This document shows, piece after piece, positions 41,585-50,453 of a stretch of 64,000 nt of DNA. The DNA comes from Micrococcaceae bacterium RIT 802 (lineage in GTDB: Bacteria; Actinomycetota; Actinomycetes; Actinomycetales; Micrococcaceae): the NCBI GenBank assembly GCA_016892645.1, contig JAFEMX010000008.1, positions 62,001 through 126,000 of the forward strand. Reading direction: 5' to 3'. The notes under the pieces were generated by a model. It did not search any database. It was not told where the DNA came from and worked only from the letters and a program-made list of their open reading frames with translations. The stretch's first letter is position 1, and the number at the start of each line of letters is the position of its first letter. A program made the position numbers and the translations under genes.

Positions 41585-42259
41585 ATGGCAGTCAAGGGCA
41601 AGGCCGAGGGCGCCTACGCGGAGTTGGAACGGATGATCGTCTTCCAGGAGATCGCCGCCGGTTCACTGGTCTCCGAATCCCGCCTGACCGAGATGACGGG
41701 GTTCGGCCGCACGCCGATCCGCGAGGCACTGCAGCGCCTGGCCCGCGAGCGGATGGTGCAGATCCACCCCAACAAGGGCGTCCTCATCCCCGCGGCATCG
41801 ATGGAGTCGCAACTGCGGCTCCTCGAAATGCGTCGCGCACTGGAGGTCCTGGCCGTCACGTTGGCTTGCCAGCGGGCCCGGAGCGCGGACCGCGACGAGA
41901 TGTCGACGATGGTGAGGCGCCTGAAGGAGGAGACGTTCACCCTGATGACCTATCTCGATACCGTGAGGACCACCCACCATCTGATCACCGCCGCCGCCGA
42001 CAACGAATACCTTTCCGAGGCGCTGGCACCGGCCCAGGCGCTGTCGCGGCGGTTCTGGATCGCCCACATGCGCCACCAGGAACACCACATCCACGAAGGT
42101 GCACGTCTGCACTGTCGCATCCTGAACGCCATCCTGGCCTCTGACGAGACGGCGGCGGCCGCCGCATCCACCGCACTGAACGACTATTTGGTCGACTTCG
42201 CCTACGACAGCCTCCGGCAACCCCGCGGCACCGCCGACGGCACGACAGCGCGCCCATAA
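41585..42259 (+). CDS. GntR-family regulator (FCD type) of the NCS1 permease operon
   Basis: A 224-residue regulator. The winged helix (about 8-75) has SESRLTEMTGFGRTPIREALQRL and a KGVLIP wing; the FCD domain (about 80-215) shows HHLITAAADNEYL and EHHIHEGARLHCRILNAILASDETAA with the histidines that bind ligand and metal. It is divergent from the permease-flavin reductase operon and so likely controls it, releasing DNA when the imported substrate binds. The ATG has GGCGGGAG directly before it. Its 3' end converges on another GntR gene with 46 bases between. Confidence 0.88.
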   Translation: MAVKGKAEGAYAELERMIVFQEIAAGSLVSESRLTEMTGFGRTPIREALQRLARERMVQIHPNKGVLIPAASMESQLRLLEMRRALEVLAVTLACQRARSADRDEMSTMVRRLKEETFTLMTYLDTVRTTHHLITAAADNEYLSEALAPAQALSRRFWIAHMRHQEHHIHEGARLHCRILNAILASDETAAAAASTALNDYLVDFAYDSLRQPRGTADGTTARP

Positions 42260-42262
42260 CAA

Positions 42263-42297
42263 GGCCGAGTCCGGGCAATCGGCCGGGCCCTTGCCCG
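42263..42297. terminator. Overlapping hairpins between convergent GntR genes
   Basis: Two competing stems: GGCCGA (42263-42268) with TCGGCC (42279-42284), and CGGGCAA (42272-42278) with TTGCCCG (42291-42297). The site lies between two convergent stops and lacks a T-run; probably a weak two-way terminator. Confidence 0.45.
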
Positions 42298-42305
42298 CCG
42301 CCGGC

Positions 42306-43082
42306 CTAAGTGGAACCGATCAACCCCATGAACATAGTGCGGTGCAGGACATCCACATGGCGCCGCGAAATCGCCACGGACCGCACGACATCCCGGTCGC
42401 GTAGCGCGGCCACCAGTTCGACGTGGTCGGCGTTTGCCGCGTGCAGCTCCCGGATCGGATACGGGATGAAGTACGCATAGAGATCCGCCAGGGTGCGGTG
42501 GTACTGCTCGGTTGCGCTTTCCAGCCCGGAGGCCGAGCCCACCAGTCGATGGAAGTGCTCGTCGGCCTGGTGGTAGGCCGCCCACGTGGTGGCGGCGGCC
42601 ATCGAGGCGGTCAGCCGCTCGAGCTCGTCCAGCTGCGCCTCCGTGGCGGTCAAGGCCGCGAAATGCGTGACCGAGCATTCGAAGAGCATCCTCCGGTCGA
42701 CGAGCTGGTGCACGGCTGCGAAATCGGTGGGACCGACAGCGAGTTCCCGCAGCGCCTCCGCAGGCGGCTCGTCGGCGACGAAGGTGCCGCCGTTGCGCCC
42801 CCGACGACGGACGACGATGCCCTCGCCGGCCAGGCTGGTCAACGCCCTGCGGGCGGTGATGGCGCTGACCGAGAGGCCGAGGGCGACCTCGTGCTGGTCC
42901 GGCAGGCGCTCCCCGGGCTGCAACAGCCGCAGCGAAATGGCCATCGCGATCCGCGTGCGCACTGCGTCGATCGCACTCATCCGGTCGATGCCGGCCAGCG
43001 CCGCAGCGCCGATCGGGGAATCCCCCACGATGCGCACGGCGGTATCCTCCCCGCCGGCGGGGTCCTCGTCAGGCACGCTCAT
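42306..43082 (-). CDS. GntR-family regulator (FCD type) of the nitrilase operon
   Basis: A 258-residue regulator with an unusually long N-terminal extension of about 35 residues. The winged helix (about 35-105: GERLPDQHEVALGLSVSAITARRAL and RRRGRNGGTFVAD) is followed by an FCD-type all-helical domain with DEHFHRLVGSASG and DHVELVAALRDRDVVRS. It is divergent from the operon that starts at 43174, separated by an inverted repeat overlapping the likely -10. It is therefore the probable repressor of the two nitrilases and their transporter. Confidence 0.86.
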   Translation of the reverse strand: MSVPDEDPAGGEDTAVRIVGDSPIGAAALAGIDRMSAIDAVRTRIAMAISLRLLQPGERLPDQHEVALGLSVSAITARRALTSLAGEGIVVRRRGRNGGTFVADEPPAEALRELAVGPTDFAAVHQLVDRRMLFECSVTHFAALTATEAQLDELERLTASMAAATTWAAYHQADEHFHRLVGSASGLESATEQYHRTLADLYAYFIPYPIRELHAANADHVELVAALRDRDVVRSVAISRRHVDVLHRTMFMGLIGST

Positions 43083-43127
43083 CCCCCTACTCTAGGTCCG
43101 TCGTCGCACTTGTTTTCTATTCGTTCA

Positions 43128-43155
43128 TTGTGATCTATTATGTGCTGAGTCACAA
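43128..43155. promoter_or_regulatory. Inverted repeat TTGTGA/TCACAA overlapping a -10 of the nitrilase operon
   Basis: TTGTGA (43128-43133) and TCACAA (43150-43155) flank TATTAT (43136-43141), a good -10 about 32 bases before the ATG of the first nitrilase. Likely operator for the divergent GntR-type gene. Confidence 0.6.
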
Positions 43156-43173
43156 CAACGTTCGGAGCCCCGC

Positions 43174-44061
43174 ATGACCTCGACCCTCCCACTCGTCGCC
43201 GCCCAGGCGGCCCCACGCCAGATCGGCGAACCGCTGACCGCCTTCGCGGCCGAGGTGGCCGATGCCCTGGAAGCGCGTCCCGACGCCCGGTTGGTGGTGT
43301 TCCCCGAACTGCACCTGTTCGGGGACGGTTCGCCCGACCGCCAGCGCACCGTGGCCCTGCAGGCCGCCGCAGAACCGCTCGACGGGGAGTTCGTGGCGGG
43401 CCTGCGGGCCATCGCCCGCGACCTGGGCATCTGGCTGGTGCCGGGCAGCATCTGCGAGCGCGGCCCCGCCGGGGAACTGTTCAACACCGAGCTGGTCCTC
43501 TCCCCCACCGGCGAGATCGCCGGAAGCTACCGCAAGATCTTCCCGTGGCGCCCCCATGAGCCCTACGACCCCGGCTCGGCGTTCGCCACCGCTGACCTCG
43601 ACCAGACCCGGGTGGGGCTGAACATCTGCTACGACGCCTGGTACCCCGAAACCACGCGCCAGCTGGCCTGGATGGGCGCCGAGGTCATCCTCAACGTCGT
43701 CAAGACCACGACCCCGGACCGCGAGCAGGAGCTGGTCCTGGCGCGGGCGAACGCCATCGTCAACCAGGTGTTCATGGTCTCGGTGAACTGCGCCGGCCCG
43801 GTGGGCAAAGGTCGCAGCATCATTGTCGGCCCCGAGGGCGAGGTCATCGCCGAGGCCGCCGACGCCGAACCCGAACTGCTCACCGCCGAACTCGACCTCT
43901 CCGCCGTCGCCCGCGTCCGCGAACACGGCACCGCCGGGGTGAACCGCATGTGGTCCCAATTCCGGCCCGGCGAAGCCCCCATCCACCTCCCGGTCTACGA
44001 CGGGCGCATCGACCCCGCCACCTGGACCCCGCAGCACCGATCCCCCAGGAGCACCCCATGA
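43174..44061 (+). CDS. Carbon-nitrogen hydrolase (nitrilase superfamily), first paralogue
   Basis: A 295-residue cytoplasmic hydrolase with the complete Glu-Lys-Cys triad: Glu45 (VVFPELHLFG), Lys121 (GSYRKIFPW) and Cys152 (NICYDAWYPE). The family cleaves non-peptide C-N bonds in nitriles, amides or N-carbamoyl compounds. The ICYDAWYPE cysteine context resembles the aliphatic amidase and N-carbamoylputrescine branch. It is the first gene of an operon with an APC permease (ATGA overlap at the 3' end) and a second nitrilase. A CGGAG site precedes the ATG. Confidence 0.9.
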   Translation: MTSTLPLVAAQAAPRQIGEPLTAFAAEVADALEARPDARLVVFPELHLFGDGSPDRQRTVALQAAAEPLDGEFVAGLRAIARDLGIWLVPGSICERGPAGELFNTELVLSPTGEIAGSYRKIFPWRPHEPYDPGSAFATADLDQTRVGLNICYDAWYPETTRQLAWMGAEVILNVVKTTTPDREQELVLARANAIVNQVFMVSVNCAGPVGKGRSIIVGPEGEVIAEAADAEPELLTAELDLSAVARVREHGTAGVNRMWSQFRPGEAPIHLPVYDGRIDPATWTPQHRSPRSTP

Positions 44062-45401
44062 CCACCCAACCCACGCTGACCCGGACCCTCAAGCTCCCTT
44101 CGCTGGTCCTGTTCGGACTGGCCTACCTGACGCCGCTGATCGTGCTCGGGATCTTCGGCGTGATCGCCGAGGAGACCGGCGGGGCTTCGTCGTCGGCCTA
44201 CCTGGTGGCGATGATCGCCATGCTGTTCACCGCCCACAGCTACGGCCGCATGGCCATCACCTATCCCGTCGCCGGTTCCGCCTACACCTACGTGCGCCGT
44301 TCGATCGACCCCCGGGCCGGTTTCCTCGTCGGGTGGGCGATCCTGTTGGACTACCTCTTCCTGCCGATGGTCATCTGGCTGATCGGCGGCTCCTACCTCA
44401 GTGCCCAGTTCCCGGGCATCCCGATGGCCGTGTGGATCATCGGTTTCATCGCCATCACCACGGTGCTGAACATCCTGGGCATCAAGGTCGCCGACAAGGC
44501 GAACTACGTGCTCATGGCGTTCCAGCTGCTGGTCATCGTCTTCTTCGTCGCCCTGTCGATCGGCCACGTCTTCTCCGCCGACGGCGCCGGCGGGCTGTTC
44601 AGCGCCGGCCCGTTCGCCAACCCGACCTCCAGTTTCGGCACGGTCACCGCCGGCGCCGCGATCGCCGCCTACTCCTTCCTGGGGTTCGACGCCGTCACCA
44701 CGCTGACGGAGGAGACGATCGAACCGCGCAAGAACATGCCGCGGGCGATCATGCTCATCGCGCTGATCGGCGGCGGGATCTTCGTCCTGGTCTCCTACAC
44801 GACGCAGCTGGTGCATCCGGGCGGCGTGTTCGAGGACTCCTCCTCCGCGGCCAGCGCCATCGCCCTGCAGATCGGCGGGACCGTCTTCGGGGCCGTCTTC
44901 CTCGCCGGGCTGGTGGTGGCCCAGTTCGCCTCGGGACTCGCCGCCCAGGCCAGCGCCTCCCGCCTGCTCTACGCGATGGGCCGCGATTCGGTCCTGCCGA
45001 AGGCGGTGTTCGGCCGGCTCAACGCCCGTTTCCACACACCGGTGCTGAACCTGCTCATCGCCGGGGCGGTCGGCCTGATCGCGATCTTCATGGACGTGGC
45101 CACCTCGACGTCGTTCATCAACTTCGGGGCGTTCACCGCCTTCACCCTGGTCAACGTCTCCGTGGTGTTCCACTACGTGCGCGAGACCCGGGCCGGTCGA
45201 CACCTGAACGTCGTCAGCTGGGTCGTCGTCCCCGGGATCGGGGCTGTCATCTGCGCCTTCCTGCTCTCCCAGCTGGACGTGCATGCGCTGACGCTGGGCC
45301 TGATCTGGCTGGCCGTCGGCGTGGTGGTGCTGGCCATCATCACCCGCGGGTTCCGGGTGGCACCGCCGGAAATGAAATCCACCGAGGAAGTGGCAGTCTA
45401 G
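44058..45401 (+). CDS. APC family amine/amino acid permease
   Basis: A 447-residue transporter with twelve membrane helices. The opening helix LVLFGLAYLTPLIVLGIFGVI and the PVAGSAYTYVRRSIDPRAGF motif, followed by YSFLGFDAVTTLTEETIEPRKNMPRAI, are characteristic of amino acid-polyamine-organocation permeases. The start overlaps the first nitrilase stop by four bases, giving tight translational coupling. It presumably imports the amide, amine or carbamoyl compound handled by the two hydrolases; a putrescine/agmatine-type substrate would be consistent but is not proved. Confidence 0.9.
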   Translation: MTTQPTLTRTLKLPSLVLFGLAYLTPLIVLGIFGVIAEETGGASSSAYLVAMIAMLFTAHSYGRMAITYPVAGSAYTYVRRSIDPRAGFLVGWAILLDYLFLPMVIWLIGGSYLSAQFPGIPMAVWIIGFIAITTVLNILGIKVADKANYVLMAFQLLVIVFFVALSIGHVFSADGAGGLFSAGPFANPTSSFGTVTAGAAIAAYSFLGFDAVTTLTEETIEPRKNMPRAIMLIALIGGGIFVLVSYTTQLVHPGGVFEDSSSAASAIALQIGGTVFGAVFLAGLVVAQFASGLAAQASASRLLYAMGRDSVLPKAVFGRLNARFHTPVLNLLIAGAVGLIAIFMDVATSTSFINFGAFTAFTLVNVSVVFHYVRETRAGRHLNVVSWVVVPGIGAVICAFLLSQLDVHALTLGLIWLAVGVVVLAIITRGFRVAPPEMKSTEEVAV

Positions 45402-45449
45402 AAGGATCCGCCCCGGTCATTCCGCGGGCCCGTCGAAAGGAGGTAGCGC

Positions 45450-46235
45450 ATGCGCATCGCCGTGGGCCAAATGGCTTCCGGGCACGACGTCGATGCCAAC
45501 CTACGCTCGATCGACGCCCTCGCCGCGCGCGCCTCGGGCGACGGAGCCCGGCTGTTGGTCCTGCCCGAGTATGCGACCTACGAGAAGAAGGCCGTCGACG
45601 CCACCTTCCTCGACGTCGCCGAACCCTTGGATGGACCGGTGTGCACCGAGCTGGGGCGGATCGCTGCCGATCATGCCATCGCCCTGGTCGCCGGTGTGGT
45701 GGAAAGCGGGAACGAGCCTGGCCGGGCATTCAACACGCTGGTGGCCTTCGACGCCAGGGGCCGGCGGCTGGCCGCCTACCGGAAGGTCCACCTCTTCGAC
45801 GCCCAGGGGTACGCCGAATCCGACTACATCCACCCGGCACCGGACGCCGCCCCGGTGACGTTCGAACTCGATGGCGTGCGCTTCGGGCTGCAGGCCTGCT
45901 ACGACCTGCGCTTCCCCGAACAGTCCCGCTCCCTCGTCGACGTCGGCGCTGACGTGCTGCTGGTCTGCGCCTCCTGGGTGCCCGGGGCGGGCAAAACCCG
46001 ACAGTGGCAGGTCCTCGCGGCAGCCCGCGCCATCGAGAACGGCTGCTTCGTCGTCGGCTCGTGCCAGGCGGCACCCATCTCCGTGGGACATAGCACGGTG
46101 CTCGGCCCGCTGGGCGAGGTGCTGGGCGAGCTCGGCACCGCCGCCGACCTCCTGGTCGTGGACATCGACCCGTCCCAGGCCGCGGTCGCCCGCGACCGCT
46201 TTCCGGTCGCGAGACAACGGCGTTTCCGCAGCTAA
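45450..46235 (+). CDS. Carbon-nitrogen hydrolase (nitrilase superfamily), second paralogue
   Basis: A 261-residue hydrolase with Glu40 (VLPEYATY), Lys112 (AYRKVHLFD) and Cys150 (QACYDLRFPE). The YRKVHLFD and ACYDLRFPE context is that of the Nit/omega-amidase and deaminated-glutathione amidase branch, distinct from the first paralogue. It follows the permease gene by 48 bases with AAAGGAGG as ribosome site. The two hydrolases thus have different active-site surroundings and might act in sequence, for example on an amide released from a carbamoyl or nitrile precursor. Confidence 0.9.
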   Translation: MRIAVGQMASGHDVDANLRSIDALAARASGDGARLLVLPEYATYEKKAVDATFLDVAEPLDGPVCTELGRIAADHAIALVAGVVESGNEPGRAFNTLVAFDARGRRLAAYRKVHLFDAQGYAESDYIHPAPDAAPVTFELDGVRFGLQACYDLRFPEQSRSLVDVGADVLLVCASWVPGAGKTRQWQVLAAARAIENGCFVVGSCQAAPISVGHSTVLGPLGEVLGELGTAADLLVVDIDPSQAAVARDRFPVARQRRFRS

Positions 46236-46318
46236 CGGCCCGGGGCTCCAACGCCGATAGCTTCACTGGGGCCATTCAGCAGATACGCCTCACCCGCGCC
46301 GTCTCTGGAGCCGTCATC

Positions 46319-46810
46319 ATGTCGCACGATCCGACCGTACCCACCCCTGCCCACTCCCCTGTGGGTGCCGACGCTGTCGGGCAGTCTCCCCTCCCTCCCC
46401 GGAAAACGACGGCGAAGAGACCACGGGGATTCAACCTCGACGTTTACCGCGCAGCGGTCTGGCTGATCGTGGCGGTACTGGCCGTGATCGTCTGGTTCGC
46501 AGCTCCCAGCGGCGAGACCTCTGAAACATGGGCCTCCCAGATTTCAGCAGCCGACGCCAAGAAGATCATCAACGACGCGTCCACGGAAGGGGCACCACAG
46601 CAAACGGTGGTCAACGGCTGGTACGTCGCAGACGTCCTTCCTGTCCTCTCGCACCAGAATTCGGCCGTGCACGGCGCGCTGACCGGCGGACGCCTCCCCT
46701 CCTTGGGGTTGCTCTTCGGACTCGGCTACTGCATCGATGTCATTGGCTGTTCGCTGGGGCGCGCCCGAATCCAGAGGCGCGAAACGGATACGCCACCCTT
46801 GGGGGCGTGA
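46319..46810 (+). CDS. Hypothetical one- to two-TM protein
   Basis: A 163-residue protein: Pro-rich N-terminal tail (1-40), a membrane helix (AAVWLIVAVLAVIVWFAAP, about 45-63), a polar outer segment SGETSETWASQISAADAKKIINDAS, then QTVVNGWYVADVLPVLSHQNSAVHGALTG and a second weaker hydrophobic segment. GC content and codon bias look somewhat lower than in its neighbours. I recognise no domain. It converges on the ligase gene with one base between stops, which supports neither operon. Possibly taxon-restricted. Confidence 0.6.
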   Translation: MSHDPTVPTPAHSPVGADAVGQSPLPPRKTTAKRPRGFNLDVYRAAVWLIVAVLAVIVWFAAPSGETSETWASQISAADAKKIINDASTEGAPQQTVVNGWYVADVLPVLSHQNSAVHGALTGGRLPSLGLLFGLGYCIDVIGCSLGRARIQRRETDTPPLGA

Positions 46811-46811
46811 C

Positions 46812-48350
46812 TCAGCCGCCCTGGTACTTGGCCACCAGCTCGCGCTTGAGGATCTTGCCGCTGGGCCCGACCGGGAACTCCTCCACGATCCGCACCACCC
46901 GAGGATACTTGTAGGCGGCCAGCCCCTCGGACGCGTAGTCGCGGATGGCCTCCGGCGTGAGCCGGCTGTCCGGAACGAGCGTCACCGCGGCGACGATCTC
47001 CTGGCCGTGCGCCTCGTCCTCCACCCCGAAGACGGCGACGTTGGAGATCTCCGCATGCTTCATCAGGTATTCCTCGACTTCCCGCGGATACACGTTGTAG
47101 CCGTTACGCAGGATCATGTCCTTCTTGCGGTCCATGATCCGCAGGTACCCGTCGTCGTCCTTGGTGCCCAGGTCCCCGGTGCGGAACCACCCGTCGACGA
47201 CGGCCTCCGCCGTGGCGTCGGGACGGTTCAGGTAGCCGGAGAAGAGGTTGTGTCCGCGGACCACGAGTTCTCCGAGTTCGCCACGCGGCAGCAGTTCGAT
47301 GGCATCGACGACCTCCGGTCGGGCGATCTCGACGTCGACGCCCCAGACCGGCGTGCCGACCGATCCCGGCACCGGGTCCCGGCCGACGTGGTTGAAGGTG
47401 GCGACCGGGGAGGTCTCCGTGAGCCCATATCCCTCGTACACCTTCGATCCGAAGTTCTCCTCGAACGCTTCCAGGGCAGCCAGCGGCAGCGAGGCGCCGC
47501 CGGAGACCGCGTAGCGCAGGGCGGTGGGCTTTTCGGGCCGGTCGCGGAAGGCCTGCATCAGGCCGAGGTACATGGTGGGCACCCCGCAGAAGATGTCGAC
47601 CCCGTCGTCGAGCACCATGTCCAGGGCGCCCGCCGGGGTGAATTTCGGCAGCAGCATGATCTCCGCGCCGGCACGCAGCCCGGCGTTGAGCACGACGGTC
47701 TGGCCGAACGTGTGGAACAGCGGCAGGCCGCCGAAGATCCGGTCGCCCTCGCGGAAGTCGAAGGTGCTGGTGAGCAGGACGTTGACCTGTTCGAGCAGGG
47801 CCAAATGGCAGCCGAGGGCGCCCTTGGGCTTGCCGGTGGTGCCCGAGGTGTAGAGGATCGTGGCGATGTCGTCGGGGCGCATGGGCAGGTAGGTGCCGAT
47901 CGGTTCCGCGGCGGCGGCGCGGTCCTCGAGCCGGTCGTGCCCGCCCGCCTCCGGGGCGAGTACTGTCAGGACGTCCACCCCGGCCGCCTCGGCCGCCTGG
48001 GCACCCTGTTCGAGCAAGGGTGCGGCACACACCAGCAGGCCCGCCTCCGCATCGCGAAGGATGTATTCGATCTCGTGGCGCTTGAGCAACGCGTGGATGG
48101 GCACGACGGTCCCGCCCAGGGCGAGCACCGCGTAGTAGGTGCGCGCGAAGTCGGTCACGTTGGGGATGAGCACGGCAACCCGCGAGCCCGGCTCCACCCC
48201 GGCGTCGCGCAGGGCCCCGGCGTACGCGCGGGTCTGCTCCCACAGCTGGGCGTAGGTCGTGGTTTCACCGGACAGGGTGATGGCTGGCCGGTCGGCGAAG
48301 CGGTGGGCGGATTCTGCCAGGATGGCGGCAACTGACATGGTGGCGAACAT
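46812..48350 (-). CDS. Acyl-CoA synthetase/AMP-binding ligase (long-chain-like)
   Basis: A 512-residue adenylate-forming ligase. The phosphate loop YTSGTTGKPKG (about 165-175), the YEGYGLTETSP motif, GWFRTGDLG and the lid KKDMILRNGYNVYPREVEE are complete, as is the final catalytic lysine in GPSGKILKREL. It activates a carboxylic acid (fatty or aromatic) to its CoA thioester via an acyl-AMP. I use the ATG at 48350, which has AAGGAG; ten extra upstream codons in frame are unlikely. It is monocistronic, upstream of narK in the same direction but separated by about 100 bases. Confidence 0.92.
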   Translation of the reverse strand: MFATMSVAAILAESAHRFADRPAITLSGETTTYAQLWEQTRAYAGALRDAGVEPGSRVAVLIPNVTDFARTYYAVLALGGTVVPIHALLKRHEIEYILRDAEAGLLVCAAPLLEQGAQAAEAAGVDVLTVLAPEAGGHDRLEDRAAAAEPIGTYLPMRPDDIATILYTSGTTGKPKGALGCHLALLEQVNVLLTSTFDFREGDRIFGGLPLFHTFGQTVVLNAGLRAGAEIMLLPKFTPAGALDMVLDDGVDIFCGVPTMYLGLMQAFRDRPEKPTALRYAVSGGASLPLAALEAFEENFGSKVYEGYGLTETSPVATFNHVGRDPVPGSVGTPVWGVDVEIARPEVVDAIELLPRGELGELVVRGHNLFSGYLNRPDATAEAVVDGWFRTGDLGTKDDDGYLRIMDRKKDMILRNGYNVYPREVEEYLMKHAEISNVAVFGVEDEAHGQEIVAAVTLVPDSRLTPEAIRDYASEGLAAYKYPRVVRIVEEFPVGPSGKILKRELVAKYQGG

Positions 48351-48449
48351 CGCCGCTCCTTGGATCGTGGGCTGTGTCACATCAGTGTGTAGTGGAACTC
48401 AGGTCCGCGTCAAGAAACTCGATTCCAACCGGCACGCCGCGGCACACGG

Positions 48450-49685
48450 TTACCTGTCGTCGAGCTGCACGCTGCCGCTGCGGACCACGGCGCCGACCCG
48501 GTCGCGCAGCAACAGCGTGACCACCAGGGCGATTGCCGCCGTGATGGCCAGCAGCAACAGCCCGATGCCATAGCTGTTGGAAACCGGGTCATAGGTCGCA
48601 CCCATGACCATCGGCGGGAAGTACCCGCCCAGTCCCCCGGCCGCGCTGACGATGCCGGAGACGGACCCGACATTGTCCGCCGGTGCCGCGCTGCCGACCC
48701 ACGCGAAGACGCCGCCGGCACCCAGGCCGAGGGCGGCGGCCATGGCCAGGAACGTCGCGCCGGTGGCAACCTCCGTCCGCGGCTGCATCATCACCACCAG
48801 CGCCAGAACCGTCACCGCCAGCAGCGACACCGCGACCACGGGCTTGGATCCCGTCCGGTCGGCCAACGTGCCGCCCAGGGGCCGGGCAATCACCGCGGCC
48901 AGGGCGAATCCCGCGGTCCGCGTCCCCGCCGCGGTCGGGTCCATGCCGTAGATGTCCAGCAGATACGTCGGCAGGTAGGCGCAGAAGCTCACGAACCCTC
49001 CGAAGACGACGGCGTAGAGGAAGCACAGCTGCCAGGTCACCGGCAGCCGGGCCGCGCGCAACAGCTTGGGGACCACTGGATCGGTCGGCACCTGCCGGGC
49101 CGGTGAATCGCGCAGCGTCAACCACACGACGACGGCGGTGGCGGCCAGCAGGGCCGCGAGCAGGAAATGGGTGGGCAGGTAGCCGATTGCGCTGACCAGT
49201 CGCGGGGTGAGGAACGCGGCAATCGCGGTACCTCCCATGCCCATCCCGAAGACGCCCGTCGCGAAGCCCCGCCGGGAAGCGGAGTACCAGGCGGAGACGA
49301 AGGGGATGCCGACGGCGAAGACCGTCCCGGCGATGCCCAGGAAGAACGCGACGATCAGCAGCATCGTGAAGGACCGTACGCCGCCGGCGACGGCGACCAG
49401 CACCTCCGGGACGACGGTGGCCCCCAGGACCGCGGTGAACATGACCCGGCCGCCGAACTTGTCGGTCAGGGCGCCCACGACGATCCGCCCCAGCGAACCG
49501 ACCAGGATGGGCATGGCCACCAGCACCGACACCGCCCCGGCCCCGAGGTCCATGTCCTGGCTGTAGCGGGCGCCCAGCGGCGAGATGACCATCCAGCCCC
49601 AGAACCCCACGGCGGAGGCCAGCGTCGCCAGGCCGAGGTTGTAGGCCGCCCGCCGCGGGTCGATCACCGGTTGCGGGGAGCTCAT
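48450..49685 (-). CDS. narK: NarK-type nitrate/nitrite transporter (MFS)
   Basis: A 411-residue MFS protein of the nitrate-nitrite porter group: an early GFWGWMVISPLGARYSQDMDL segment with a helix-2 arginine (GRIVVGALTDKFGGR), and the G-rich helices FFLGIAGTVFAVGIPFVSAWY and GFATGVFGMGMGGTA typical of NarK nitrate signature motifs. It imports nitrate and/or exports nitrite. The start overlaps the narI stop by four bases (ATGA), making it the last gene of narGHJIK. Confidence 0.9.
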   Translation of the reverse strand: MSSPQPVIDPRRAAYNLGLATLASAVGFWGWMVISPLGARYSQDMDLGAGAVSVLVAMPILVGSLGRIVVGALTDKFGGRVMFTAVLGATVVPEVLVAVAGGVRSFTMLLIVAFFLGIAGTVFAVGIPFVSAWYSASRRGFATGVFGMGMGGTAIAAFLTPRLVSAIGYLPTHFLLAALLAATAVVVWLTLRDSPARQVPTDPVVPKLLRAARLPVTWQLCFLYAVVFGGFVSFCAYLPTYLLDIYGMDPTAAGTRTAGFALAAVIARPLGGTLADRTGSKPVVAVSLLAVTVLALVVMMQPRTEVATGATFLAMAAALGLGAGGVFAWVGSAAPADNVGSVSGIVSAAGGLGGYFPPMVMGATYDPVSNSYGIGLLLLAITAAIALVVTLLLRDRVGAVVRSGSVQLDDR

Positions 49686-50452
49686 CGCCGGTCACGTTCC
49701 CGGTCGGCCAGCCCCACCTCAGACCAGCCGCGGCGCACCGGAGTGCTGCCCTGCTGGCGGTCGCGGGAGCGGTAGACGATGTACGGGCGGAAGATGTAGT
49801 GCAGCGGCGCGGTGAAGGCGTGGACCAGCCGGGTGAAGGGCCAGATGACGAACAGCGCCATGCCCACCAGCGTGTGCAGGTGGAAGGAGAACGGCGCGGC
49901 GGCCATCGAGCCGATATCCGGTTGCAGGATGTACAGCGAGCGGAACCACGGCGAGACCGTCTCGCGGTAGTTGTGCCCGTGGCCGCCCAGGAACACGCTG
50001 GCCAGCGTCGTCCAGAGCCCGAAGATGATCGCGGCCACGAGCACCACGTACATCATCTTGTCGTTCTTCGTCGTCGCCATGAACACCGGCCCCGTCGTGC
50101 GGCGGCGGATGATGAGCAGGATGATCCCGCCCAGCGTGCCGATGCCGGCGACGCCCCCGACGAACAGCGCATTGAAGTGGTAGAACTCCTGGCTCATCCC
50201 CACCGCCTCGGTCCAGGACATGGGGATGACCAGTCCGAACAGGTGCCCGGCCAGCACCGCGAGGATCCCGAAGTGGAACAGCGGCGAAGCGATGCGCAGC
50301 AGCCGGGATTCGTAGAGCTGGCTGGAGCGGGTGGTCCAGCCGAACTGGTCGTAGCGGTACCTCCAGATCAGCCCGCCGACCAGGATGACGGCCATCAGGT
50401 ACGGCAGCACACCCCACAACACCACGTCGAGCACTCCCACATCCGGTGCCAT
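49682..50452 (-). CDS. narI: Respiratory nitrate reductase, gamma subunit (cytochrome b)
   Basis: A 256-residue membrane subunit with five helices that carries two b haems and oxidises menaquinol. Conserved haem-region histidines are seen in PLFHFGILAVLAGHLFGLVIP and AAPFSFHLHTLVGMALFVIWPFTRLVHAF, the latter the standard NarI signature. It passes electrons to NarH at the inner face of the membrane. The gene starts one base after the narJ stop and overlaps narK. Confidence 0.94.
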   Translation of the reverse strand: MAPDVGVLDVVLWGVLPYLMAVILVGGLIWRYRYDQFGWTTRSSQLYESRLLRIASPLFHFGILAVLAGHLFGLVIPMSWTEAVGMSQEFYHFNALFVGGVAGIGTLGGIILLIIRRRTTGPVFMATTKNDKMMYVVLVAAIIFGLWTTLASVFLGGHGHNYRETVSPWFRSLYILQPDIGSMAAAPFSFHLHTLVGMALFVIWPFTRLVHAFTAPLHYIFRPYIVYRSRDRQQGSTPVRRGWSEVGLADRERDRR

Positions 50453-50453
50453 G

